A DNA stretch of 64,000 nucleotides, from positions 668,501 through 732,500 of the forward strand of contig NC_092030.1 of assembly GCF_042242105.1 (NCBI RefSeq), given 5' to 3'. A program made the position numbers and the translations under genes. Of the stretch, positions 25,301 through 37,147 are shown one piece after another. This DNA is from Pempheris klunzingeri (Eukaryota; Chordata; Actinopteri; Acropomatiformes; Pempheridae). The notes beneath the pieces are model-generated. The model had not been told where the DNA came from and searched no databases. It worked only from the letters and a program-made list of their open reading frames with translations. Within the stretch, counting starts at the first letter, position 1; every line of letters starts with the position of its first letter.

Positions 25301-25817
25301 TCACAGCCATTAGAGTGGAAGGAAACACTTTTCCCTCTGAGTGTATTTTAAGGATTAAGATAAACAGGCTTTAACAAGGTGCCATTATCGCTTACACACA
25401 CACACACACACACACACACACCCCAACACCATCTCTGCAGGTGACATGTTGTTGACCAGAAACCTGTTTCAGAAAAGTGTGTGTGTGTGTGTGTGTGCGC
25501 GCCACCCTTCCTGAAGATGAAGATGGAGGTGGAGGTGGAGGTCCTCACACAGAGGCCGTGATGAGCAGGTTAAACTTAAACATGTGGACTTACAAAGAAA
25601 AAAGAATAAATATGAGAATAAATAAATTAAATCAGAGAACATCAAACATGAACCACATGTGGTCACAGGAATCATCTTTGTGGCTGATTGAGGTCAGTCT
25701 GCGTGATGACGTAGTGACGTAAAGGGCTCATAATGAGCTTTTTCATGGGGGGGCGGCAGCTGTCCGCGTGTCCGATGCGTTCAATTGACCTCCGATCAGA
25801 ACAGGTAGGAGGAGGAA

Positions 25818-25846
25818 GGGGGGGGGGGGGGGGGGGGGGGGGGGGG
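25818..25846. repeat. G29 homopolymer
   Basis: Twenty-nine consecutive G, preceded by GGAGGAA purines and followed by a GC-rich block. It could form stacked G-quadruplexes. Confidence 0.95.
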
Positions 25847-27295
25847 TGAAGTGGCTGTTACTGTTGGCGCCAATTACGCACAATCAGCCGCAGACCTGCT
25901 CGTGCGCACAATGGAGCCCCGCGCGCGGTGGAACCTGCGGGAGAGGCCCGCGCGGAGCTCAAGTGCGTGCAGCTGCGGGCGCTCCAGAGAAAAGCTGACT
26001 TCCCCCCGCAATTAGCTCCTCATTTCAGCGGTGACAATGACTAACTGGTTTATTATCGGCTCCTCTGGCAGGCGCGCGGCTTCAGAAAAGACTGGCGTCC
26101 ATTTTGGGGGCTTGTTACTTCTTGGTGTCTGAAGTGGCTCTGAGAAGTTCTTTTCTCCTAATTGTCGGGCTTATCTTGATTTGACACATTTACCAGCCCT
26201 GAATGGCACTCAGGGCTGCAGCCCCTCTCTCACTGACCTGCGGATCATTATCGGAGCCTCCATTTGGGCGCTTTAATCCCGCTTCTCCTCCGTTAATTGG
26301 AGGTCAAACGTGCAGAGAAACAATTTACTTTTCCTCCAGGCTTTGTTTCCAGCATTGTTAACAAAAAATCCTGAATAATTTCTATGAAATGTGCCCATCA
26401 GATGACTCGGAGCATGAGTGGACAGTGCGGAGCTGTCGGAGGGCTGAGGATGAGGATGCTGAAGAGTCTGTTCCAGCATGAAGTGATCCACCAACACAAC
26501 TCCTCTTTGTACCATTTTATCAGTAGGTAAGCTGCAGAGACACTCCGGGGATTAAAGGCAAACCTCTGGGTTCATATTGTGTCTGTTTATGATTTATTGA
26601 AATGCTCCTTGTTGAGGAACCACCGCTGCATTTCAGTGTGTGTGTGTCCTCAAGGAAATCTGTGTTTCCATTCAGTTTGATCACACAAACAGATTATTTT
26701 AAGCATTCTGCATGTTGGTTTTAGTGAAACTATATTTAGTATTTATATCTACCAGTCAGAAGCATTTACTGAAGATCACTGTGCACAGGGTCAAAAACAC
26801 CTCTTTAAAAAAAGAAGTTTGTTTTTCTCTGACCTGTCAGACCTGAAACAAAAACTGATTTTGCAAACATAAAAATGTGTCTGTGTGGATTTCATCACTC
26901 GTGCTCATTCATTCCTGCAGACAGAGACCGTGAGAATACTCCTAAAATACTGACTACAATATTGCGTTAATAGTCAACATGACATGAAAACTATATATTT
27001 AGGCCTCACAAAGTCTTATTTAATAATGCTCAGGATATTATTATTGCTCTCCAAGACCAAATGTTCCGAGTTAGATCTGTTTGTGATGTGCAGGTAAGGC
27101 TCTGCTTTGTGTGGGGATCATTGCTCATGATAGACCAGGCTACTCGTTAACGACTCGTTAACATATAATCACCATAAACGAGCTCAATAAATTGACTGAA
27201 TAGGACAAAAAGCCTTTTAAAGGAAACAGTCCTTCAATCTTTCCTCCCATGATGCACCTTTCCTAATTTATGGGAAATACACATTCACAAAAAAT

Positions 27296-27344
<49 letters not shown>

Positions 27345-27608
27345 TCAGAGTGTATTCACGCACCCATGAACCAGAGCTGCACCAAACCACAAGCACGAGA
27401 AGCGATGAGACGGTGAAGCGTGATGCATCATCACACGTAGAAGGTTCAGTTCCTTCATATTTATTTTCTGTATTTGTACGTTTGTGCCCTCGTCACTTCG
27501 CTCTACTCTGCTCTGAACTACACGTGTTGTTTGGGGAAATAAGTGAACCACTGCTTTATTAATTTATCCTCAAAAATGATCCAAAACCACCAAAATATCA
27601 CATTCTAT

Positions 27609-27835
27609 TTTATTGCATTTTAGTACACAAAACATTTATGATGCACAGTCTATCAAATAAACTTTTTTGTTTCATTTCATGTTTTTTAACAAAACAGAAC
27701 AATTTCAGAGGGGAAAAGTGCTTTACAGGGATTAACTGTCTCAATAAATACAAGGACATTGAGGTCTTGTTGGATCCTGTTCTTCACACAATGGCCATGG
27801 CACTAAAATACAGATGCACACACTCTACCCCTGCC

Positions 27836-27869
<34 letters not shown>

Positions 27870-27931
27870 TACAACCCCAGTCTGTTTCATATTGTACCAA
27901 AACACCGACACTCCATTTCCCTCCTGATGTG

Positions 27932-27965
<34 letters not shown>

Positions 27966-29051
27966 GCAACCTAACAAATTATAAATTAGTGACAACACAC
28001 TTGTTTGGAAATATGAAAATATGGAACTTGAACACTCAGATTTTGTGGTTTGACTAGTACGCTCATGTCAGACTTCCCTCTGTTTCTGCGTCCGTTTAAG
28101 GAAAAGGAACCGGACTGAAATCTGTTCGCTGTTCTGCGTCTACGGTTACAGCCATAATTTAATCACACACACAAGTGCTTCATGGGTTTCCCTTCAGCCG
28201 TCTGTGGACACGTTTTGTAAATTCCTACCAATGATTTAGGAAGAGTTCACATCCTCGTAATTTGTTCTACACAATGACATTAAAAAACGCAACCCAAATC
28301 TTTGTTTTCACAGGCTGGAATTTCAATGAGCTGCAAACACATACAGCCTGCTTCAGTAATGGAAAAGATAAGGCACACAATATTCTCATCCGTCAACAAC
28401 CGAATTCTGCACCTTATTTCAGGGGGAAATTGAGCGAAAACGTAACAGGGAGGTTTCTGTTTTTTGGAGATGTCATAAAGTCACTGTGTCACTGCGAAAG
28501 AAAATAACTCAACAGTCACGTGTTTCATTTACATGTCGGTTTCCTTCATGGTCGCGTCGAGAGAAAAGAGGAAGGAGTCTTACCTCTAGCGTGGTCTACT
28601 GTGTGTGTGCCACAGTCCACCTTAAATGTCCCCTCTTTGTTTAGCTTCAGTACTCTGACAGGACGCCTCCGTCTCGTGCCTGTAAGACTCCCTCCGCCTT
28701 GGGGCCAGAGGGAGGACGAGGAGAGAGGAGGTTGCTGTACATGTGAAGCAGGACGGGTCCTTTAGGAGGCGGACAACACAGCCAGTGAGTTCCTGCTAAT
28801 GATCAAATGCTTCACGCTCACATGTGGCTGCAGGCGGGATATTCCTGTCCTCAGAGAGAAAAAAGACACCAGGACGGATGTGTGGTAGTTTTTCCTCTTT
28901 CTTCCGTTTGTGTTTTCTGAGTGGTCTGCAGTGATGCTCCCGTGCGACACGTCCGACTCCTGCGTGACCTCCGTTTGCAGGCGTCGGTGGTGGGAGGTCA
29001 GGGGTCAGGATCCAGAGGTTTGGGGGCGATGAGGGTCGTAGTGGTGGGGCG
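27609..29051 (-). other. LHX6 probable 3' UTR
   Basis: About 1.4 kb after the stop without another recognisable gene. It has two (AC)n tracts (27,837-27,866 and 27,934-27,964) and ends at a minus-strand AATAAA (TTTATT at 27,609-27,614). The extent is inferred from this signal; other signals lie further down, near 27,450 and 27,555. Confidence 0.45.
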
Positions 29052-29131
29052 TTAGCGGCTGAGGGGCAGCTGGGGCAGCGACATGGCCTGGTGAGGGAGA
29101 CTCTGAGACGTCAGCACGGAGAAGGGGTGAC
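29052..29131 (-). CDS. lhx6: LHX6 coding exon 9 with stop
   Basis: After acceptor TGTTCTCTCCAG the required frame reads [20 protein letters not shown] and then LPLSR, ending with TAA at 29,054-29,052. Phase and a strong acceptor support it. The identity of this tail as the usual fish LHX6 C-terminus is from memory. Confidence 0.85.
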
Positions 29132-30791
29132 CTGGAGAGAACACCGAGAGCACGGGGGGGTTTTTAAAACAGTCAGGAAACAACAGGTCAGCAACACTAG
29201 AGACACAAACAGAAGTAAACTACAACTCACTGTCGATGTACCCATGAAGGGCCACCATGCGCGCCCGCTCAGGACTGCCAAAGGGGGAGTAATGCAGCTC
29301 ATCGGGCAGGGACGAGGGGATCCTGGCCTGGGGGTGACCTTGGGGCGCCCCACTGTGCTGGGGCGTGTGCTTTTTGTGTCTTGCTCTGCAGTTTTGAAAC
29401 CACACCTATGAAGACGCAATGTAACCAGACATCATGTAGCCATATTCTTGGAAAAGAATACAAGAACGTTTGCAGACATCACAAATGACAGAGAAAACTG
29501 TGAAAACACATCCGGTATTATAGTGTGGATGCTGTTTGAGTACATACAGCTCCGACCGCACCACGAGTGGGTCTGTGTCACGAGTGTGGACGTCTGTGGA
29601 CTGACCTGTATGACTCTCCTGCTGAGGCCGGTCATGTCGGCCAGTTTCTGTAGCGTCTGGGCGTCTGGATTATTGTCCTGGGCAAACTGAGCCTGCATGA
29701 TCTGCATTCAAACAGCAAATTAGCATGAAATCTATTTATTACAGAGACCATGAAACGCTGTGAGAGGGCTGCATGTCCACTAAAATGAGCTGTGAATTGT
29801 ATTGTGAACGCTGTGGTCTCGTCTGACCTGTAGCTGCTCTGCGGTGAAGGATGTCCGTGCTCTTTTGGCCGGCTTGGGTTGGCTGTCTTGTTCTGTTGGA
29901 ACTGCTCCCTCTAATGTGATACCATTACCTGAAAAACAGGACATGTGAGATGGCAGAGAAATGTGGAGAGAACGGGCAGGAGGTGTGTTTAAACCAGGAC
30001 CACTGAGAAACCAGACAGAAGCCGTCCAGACACATTAAATTATAGATGTAAATGTAAAAAGTAAGAATACATTCTACAGCAGTAGGTTATGCGTGCTGTC
30101 TTTGTGAAGGTTCAGTATGAAACATATTGAAATACTCAGCCACAGAGAACCACGGTAGTAAACATGAAGCACCACTCACCGCTCTCGGCCGCTCGTTTGA
30201 GGTTCTCCACCATGGTGTCGTAGTGGATCCTGCACAGGACCTTCTCCTCCACCAAACCAAACTCCTCTCCCGTGGACAGCTGCCTCTTACACGAGTAGCA
30301 CGCAAAACACGCCAAGTGGTACGCGTTTCCCCGAGCACGGCGCACCCAGTCGCTGGCGTATATCTGCCGCCCACAGCGGGCACACTTAGTACCAAACCTA
30401 CTGTGAGGGGTGGAAGGGAGGCAGAGGAGGAGAGGCAGGACACAGAATGAGACATTAGTGGTTTGTAGATGGTGGATAGAAGCAGCATTTTGGAGGAGAA
30501 AACTGCAGCAGAGGATGTTTAAAATCTTATCCCAAGGCCGTTTCCACACAGTACACACACACACAGAGCATTAAACATGCACAGGCGTCGTTTTCAATGA
30601 GAATATTTTGATTTGAAGTTGAAAATAAGTGTTTTTAAACTCAAGGTTTGGGCTGAACTCAAAAAGTTGAAGCTAGAAACGCTGGAGGAGGATGTGGCCT
30701 TCAGAAAAGACTCCTGACTGCGGCTGCAAGCTGAGCTCTGAATGCAAACAAACCAACACCTGCAATTTCCTGGCTGATGCATGAAGGCCCT

Positions 30792-30825
<34 letters not shown>

Positions 30826-33800
30826 GGGAGATGAAGAAAGACTTGGATGACATCACTCGAGGTCGCCCTGCTGTAACTGATAGCAACAGTGAGGTCAGGC
30901 GGCGTATAAACCTAAACCACCTGACTTACTGTTCTGAGTGGGTGGGTGGCGTCGGGGGTCGGCGGGCACAGAGGGAGGCGATGAAAGATAACCGAACAGA
31001 AAGTTGCAGAACGAGAGAGCAAACAATTCCTCCAAGAGCTGCTCTCGTCGTTTGAAATGATTTTAACGTGAATGAGGTCAGAAGGACACAAATACAAACT
31101 GACAGAGACGAAAACATTTAATTATACCGACAAACTGAGTGACTTTATTCTGAAAGGACGAGGATGCTGTCACTGCTGCTTTGTTTTCTCTAAAACCAAT
31201 AATAAATAAGTATTTTGTGACTCTGACTCTCCCATTTAATCCCTCTGAAGATAGAAATCGTTGAAACTGCAGTTTGGTTTTAAAAACTGGCTGTAATCAC
31301 TCACAGACTTTATTCCAACAAGAGTAAATAATGCATTTTACGGGGGACTATTTTCAGCTGCGGATTAATACACGTTTGGTGTTTGAGCTTGTGTTCGTCG
31401 TGATGAAGAAACAGTTTTAGCAGAACAGTGGGGTTCTGTGGCAGAGAGGAGCAGGCTCCATCAGGCTTCAGCTAATTTTGTAGTTGAAAATATGAAAATG
31501 ATAGAACTTCACCTCGTCCTTATCCTCTGGCTGCTGCAGGGTTCAGCGAGCAGCTGGCTCTGTGCAGCACCTAAAGAAACTCCACTTTAAAACCACGATA
31601 TATTATACAAATTTCCTGTTTTCCACGAGAATGAAAAGAGATTAAGCTCCCGGACTGAAGAGCACGTTAAGGGTTTAATGGGTATAAAACGCTTTAGGTC
31701 TGAGAAGGTGCCGGGTGGGAGGGGAGCCATTGTTGGGGTCAGCAGCTGCCAATTCTGGTGAAGGGGCCGGATTTGTAAACAGCCTGAGGGAAAGCGCCGC
31801 CTCCAGGGTAAACCGGGGGGCCAGAGCCCGGGTTCGGCTCAAATCGATGGGGTTGTTCTGTCGCACGGGCTCGGAGGCAGATATTAAGAGCTGCTGGCTG
31901 CTCTGTGAGAGCTTCACTGACACACGTCAGCACAGACAGACCAGAGGAAGGTATGAAGGAGGCAGACTGGTGAGGGCAGGAAAGGAAGAGAAGAATAGAG
32001 GAGGAGAGAGGAAGTGAGTGGCAGAGGGAAATAGCAGAGTAAAGAGCGTCGATGGCGGAGGGAGAGAGGGCGGGAGCGGGGGGTCGGAGAGAGCGAGGGT
32101 TGCCAAGTGAGTGGGTTTGGCAGCGCATCAGTGCACTCGAGCCCACTCTATCTGGGATGAAAGCATACTATAGCCCTGACTTCTCTCACCAGGCCCTCCT
32201 GGTGTACATGAGCCGCTTGGCCACAGTTCTCCTTTTCCTGCATGTTGGATGGCAGAGAGCATTTATATCGTCAGTCATCGCTCGCTGGAGGACGTGAGCG
32301 AACTAGGCCAGGCTTCTCCTCGCCGTTCGTTTTAGAATCGATTTTACTGATCACGTGTGGATCTGGCCCCGAGCTACATAAGATCCTCAGATCCTCGACC
32401 TGCCTGAGGAGAAGAGGCTCACACAGTCAGTGACTTCTTCAAACAATGTTCTCTTTTCACTCAGTGCCGACCTCTTTTATTCACTCGTTCATGCTCTAAT
32501 GTTCCTCCTGTTCTAGATTCACTGTGATCCTTAAAGCTTCTGTCTGTCAAAGCACTTTGTAAACTCTTGTTTTTAAAGGTGCTACATGAATACAGTTATT
32601 ACATTAATGAGACGAGCAGTGAAAACAGAACAAACACACTGAGAAATGTCTCTGCGGTGACCTTGAAATAAAATTAGCTGGCATGGCACTTACAGGGGCT
32701 TAAGTTGTCACAGATATGTGCAACTTAACCAAAAAACCTCTTCTAACCCAATAAAGCCATTCCGGAGACAAATGGACTCCAGGGCTCTCAGCGTCTCGGA
32801 TTGTTCTGGAGGGTTCCTGCCTGGTTCTGCACCAAGGAGGAAAACATTGTGGAACTTTGCGGCTAATCTAGCATGACAGCTTGTCAGTTTCATGCTCCGA
32901 GACACAACCCAGAAAAGCTGCAAATCATCCCTTGTTTTAACCCCCCCCTCCTCCTCCTCCTCCTCCTCCTCCTCCTCCTCCATCTTCATCTCCCCAGACC
33001 CCTCCCTCCCCCCCACCCCGTCTTTTTTTTTCTTTTTCTATCTCGTTTTGTCTTTGTACCAAAAACCTGGTGTTTATTCTGGAGTTATGTCAATCCTCAC
33101 AGCCCCCTGTATCACTCACAGGAGGGAAAACCCTCCCCCCCAGACCTCTCCTCTCCTCTCTGCTCCCCTTCTTTAGTCCAATCTTTTTTTTTTTACATTC
33201 ATTCACCTGCTGCTGTAAGAGGGGTGCAGGTTTTTTGGATTATTTCTGCTGTGCCATGAGAATACTCTAATCTCTATTAGATTTGTCCTCAGAGATTTCT
33301 CAGCGGTTTGGAGACGCGAGCTTCATGTTGGGCCTTTTTATGGGAACCTAAGACGGGATGAAACACATCACAGACGACATCTTTTAACAGATTTATCACA
33401 TTATCGGGCTTTAGCGTGTTAAAGGAACCTCTCCGTGTGTCCGCGGTGCTCTCTGAGAGCTCAGGCAGCTTCCTTCATCACAGCTGCTCTGATTTAGTGA
33501 AGGAGCAGCGACAGACGCCGCGGTACAACTTCCTCTCATCCACGTCTCAATAACACTGAGGCAGTTACTCCTCTTTGTTGCTATGGAGACCTAATCAGCT
33601 AAACAGAGGTGGGCTGATGAATAATTACTATCACAACACACACACACACACACACACACACATCTCATCCGACATCTCTGGACTCTGGTTTCACCGTCGG
33701 GCTCTCGGGGTGCCCCTGATTAGTGCAGTAACTTCCTGTGTGGCCTGCAGCTCGCGGACGAGGATGATGTTTCTACACAGCGAGGGGGGGGGCTGATAAA

Positions 33801-35117
33801 GAAATGGAGAAATGGCTTGTGTGTGTGTGTGTGAGCCCCTGAGGCCTGACATGGGTTTAAGAGGCACAGCATGGACTCTGTCCTGCACCCCCCCCCACAC
33901 ACACACACACATACATACATGGAGGGAAACCCGCTCTGATTTCCTGCTATTACGCCCCATTAAAGCAGCTGTCAGTCCAAAGCCAGATGAGAGGCTGACA
34001 CAGATGAGGAAATATCTCCAGACCGGCCCAGAGGATCTGGACCTGCGCTGGTGTTCAGCCCGGCTTAAATCTGGCCTAAACCCAGATTACAGTTTATATT
34101 TTCAGAGGCAGCAAAGCTCCTCTGTTCAGCTGCGTCTCCGGAATCATTTCTCCTCTTCCGGCGTGACTGGATCCAAACCTACAAACATTATTATGTAAAT
34201 GAGGATTTTTCCTCCAGAGGTCGTAACGTTTAACGTGTAGAAGACGCAGCTGAACTCAGCATCCAGACGATTAAATCAGTTTTACCGTCATTTAGATCCA
34301 CCTTCAGTCACACAGCAGATCAGACCGCTGAAGTATATCTGCAGCGTGCACAGAGCAGAAACTCCACCACCCGGAAGTGGAGAGAAATACGACTTTGTCC
34401 AAGTGTTTAACACCTAAACGAGCCGAGTGTCGACAGTGAATGAGTGATTGTACAGATTTAAACACACTCAGCCTGCAGGCGCTCACATAAACTCTGCTGC
34501 TTAGATCTGATGTCACAGTTTTTACTCCCTGATGATTGTGAGATTTAACTAATTCAACTTCTCGGAGCATTAAACTAGTTTTAAAATAGTTACAGGAACC
34601 GGTCAGGAAAGTTGGGGGTGAATTAGCTTCAATGGATTAGCTTCAGTGGATTAGCTTCAGTGGATTAGCTTCGGCTCAGTGAAGGACCCTGATTTATTCT
34701 ACGGTTCAAAGTGTGTGTGGATCCCAGAGAAACACACACACACACTGTTTAGTGTTCAGGGATGAAACTTCTAATCCTCCTGGTGGGATGAACGGCGAGT
34801 GTGAACACGTTTAGCTCCTCTACATTCAGTTCATCACAGTGACTTATAATTACAGTGAGGAGATCTCGTGTGACCCAGTGACAGCTAATTCAGCGCTCGG
34901 TCATATGTGAGTCCTCTGTGCGCCTCAGTGGTGTGTGTGTGTGTGTGGGGGGGTGTGTGTGTGTGGGTGGGGGCGGTGGTGGAGCAGCGTTTAGACGGAG
35001 ACGGGTCGAGTAAAATATTATTCTGATGTGGCAGAGCAAACACAGGAATCTGCATTTGGAGGAAAAATGAGCAGGATGATTGGCAGCTGCTGGGCAGGCA
35101 CAAATAAACAGAGATCT

Positions 35118-35162
<45 letters not shown>

Positions 35163-35464
35163 TTGAGTTGTGAAAGGAGGCAATGTGTACGGGGTATTCT
35201 TGCTAAAATGTGCATGTAAATGTTTCATATTTCAGAGTGTGTCCAGTGTGCACACATGTATCAGTGTGTGTGTGTGTGTGTGTTTTCAGTGTGGATAGGA
35301 GTCACATTCAGATCAGAAACATGCTGACCAGGCATGCGGGGCGGTCTAATTGCTGGTCTGGAGGCCTGAGGGTCTGGGGTGGAGGACGGCTAATTGCTGG
35401 TGATTATAAACCTCAGAGCGGCGGCCTGGTGTCACGTTTCCATCAGAGCTCGCTCACAGGTCCG

Positions 35465-35502
<38 letters not shown>

Positions 35503-35594
35503 CTGGTGTGTGTGTGTGTGATAGACACACACCAGCTTCAGGCTGCACAGCTCTGAATTTTACTGTGTGTTGTTGCTGGTGTGAACCCCATTTA

Positions 35595-35630
<36 letters not shown>

Positions 35631-35852
35631 GAATAAAAATAAAAATCTCTGAGTAAAAACCAAACTAATAAAGATGCTGCTGAAACCATCAGTTCAGTTT
35701 GTTCTGATGGAGAATTTGTAAATGAACATGGAGTCTAGATAAATAAATAGATAGACAGATAATTATATTATTATTTTGTTCTTCTGATTTTCTGAGATAA
35801 AGTTAATTAGGAGGAGAAGGAGGTTTGTTTTATTATCAATTATATTATTATG

Positions 35853-35885
<33 letters not shown>

Positions 35886-36698
35886 AGTTTGCTTTTAATT
35901 TAATCGTCCTGTTTTCATTTTAGGGAGGATGATGATGATGATGATGAGCAGCAGGTCATCCATGTACAATAGGAATAGAATAGAATAGAATAAAATAAAA
36001 TAGAATACAATAGAATAGAATAGTAGTGAAATTCATCTCGTTGTTTTATTTATTTCTTCTGTCTACTCTGTTATCTAATTATTTTATTCTATTTAATTTT
36101 ATTCCATTTCCTTCTATTTTATTTTATTTCATTCTGTTTTATCTTATTCTATTTAATTTTTTTATTTCCTTCTATTTTATTTTATTTTATTTCATTCAAT
36201 TTTATTTTATTCTATTTAATTTTATTCCATTTCCTTCTATTTTATTTTATTCTATTTCCTTCTTTTCTATTTTATTTTACTCTATTTCCTTCTATTTTAT
36301 TTTATTCTATTTCCTTCTATTTTATTTTATTCTATTTCCTTCTATTTTATTTTATCTTACTCTATTTCCTTCTATTTTATTTTATTTTATTCTATTTCCT
36401 TCTATTTTCTCCCGCTGACTCATGCTGTCGTTCACATTATTCTTTGTTGATTTTGTTCTTTGAGTCTTTCTTCATGTTTGAGGTTTGGCAACACTTAGAG
36501 TACAACAGAATAAATGAATAGAATAAAACAGAATTATAGAATATAACAGGGCAGAACAGGATAGAATAGAAATTAAATAGATAGAAAATAATTATTTCAT
36601 AGAAATGATATAGATAGAAAACAATTATAGATAACAGGACAGAATAAAATGGAACCAGGTCTCTAGAGTCAGTGCTGTGTTTTCAAAACTGGTTAAAC

Positions 36699-36782
<84 letters not shown>

Positions 36783-37110
36783 AAGTGTGTGTGTGTGTGT
36801 GTGTGTTGTTTCTTCAGCGCACCAGCAGTAGAAAACATTAGAAAAGGAGTGTGCTGTGTCTTATTGATGAGGGCAGGTCCTGTCTGTCTGATCTAATCAC
36901 TAAAAATAACCGGATGTCAGCAGCGCGCCTGTTTTCAAAATAAAACTGGTTGTATTCTTATTTTTATTAATCTGGATGGTTTTTTTCTTTCTTTCTTTTT
37001 GAACAGACAAAATAAATCTTTCGGCTCTGAGCTTCACTGAAACACTTTTGTTTTGTTTCAGACTTTGAAAGTTTTTGAAAAGGTCTTTGAAGAGCACGTG
37101 AGGCAGCCCG

Positions 37111-37147
<37 letters not shown>

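Noticed and set aside
29102-29419. Plus- and minus-strand frames overlapping LHX6 exon 8 region
   Set aside because: Alternate-frame shadows of the homeodomain exon, not independent genes.
36026-36418. 130-codon Phe/Leu/Tyr frame resembling membrane segments
   Set aside because: Translation of the TTTTATTCTATTTCCTTC array, without gene context.
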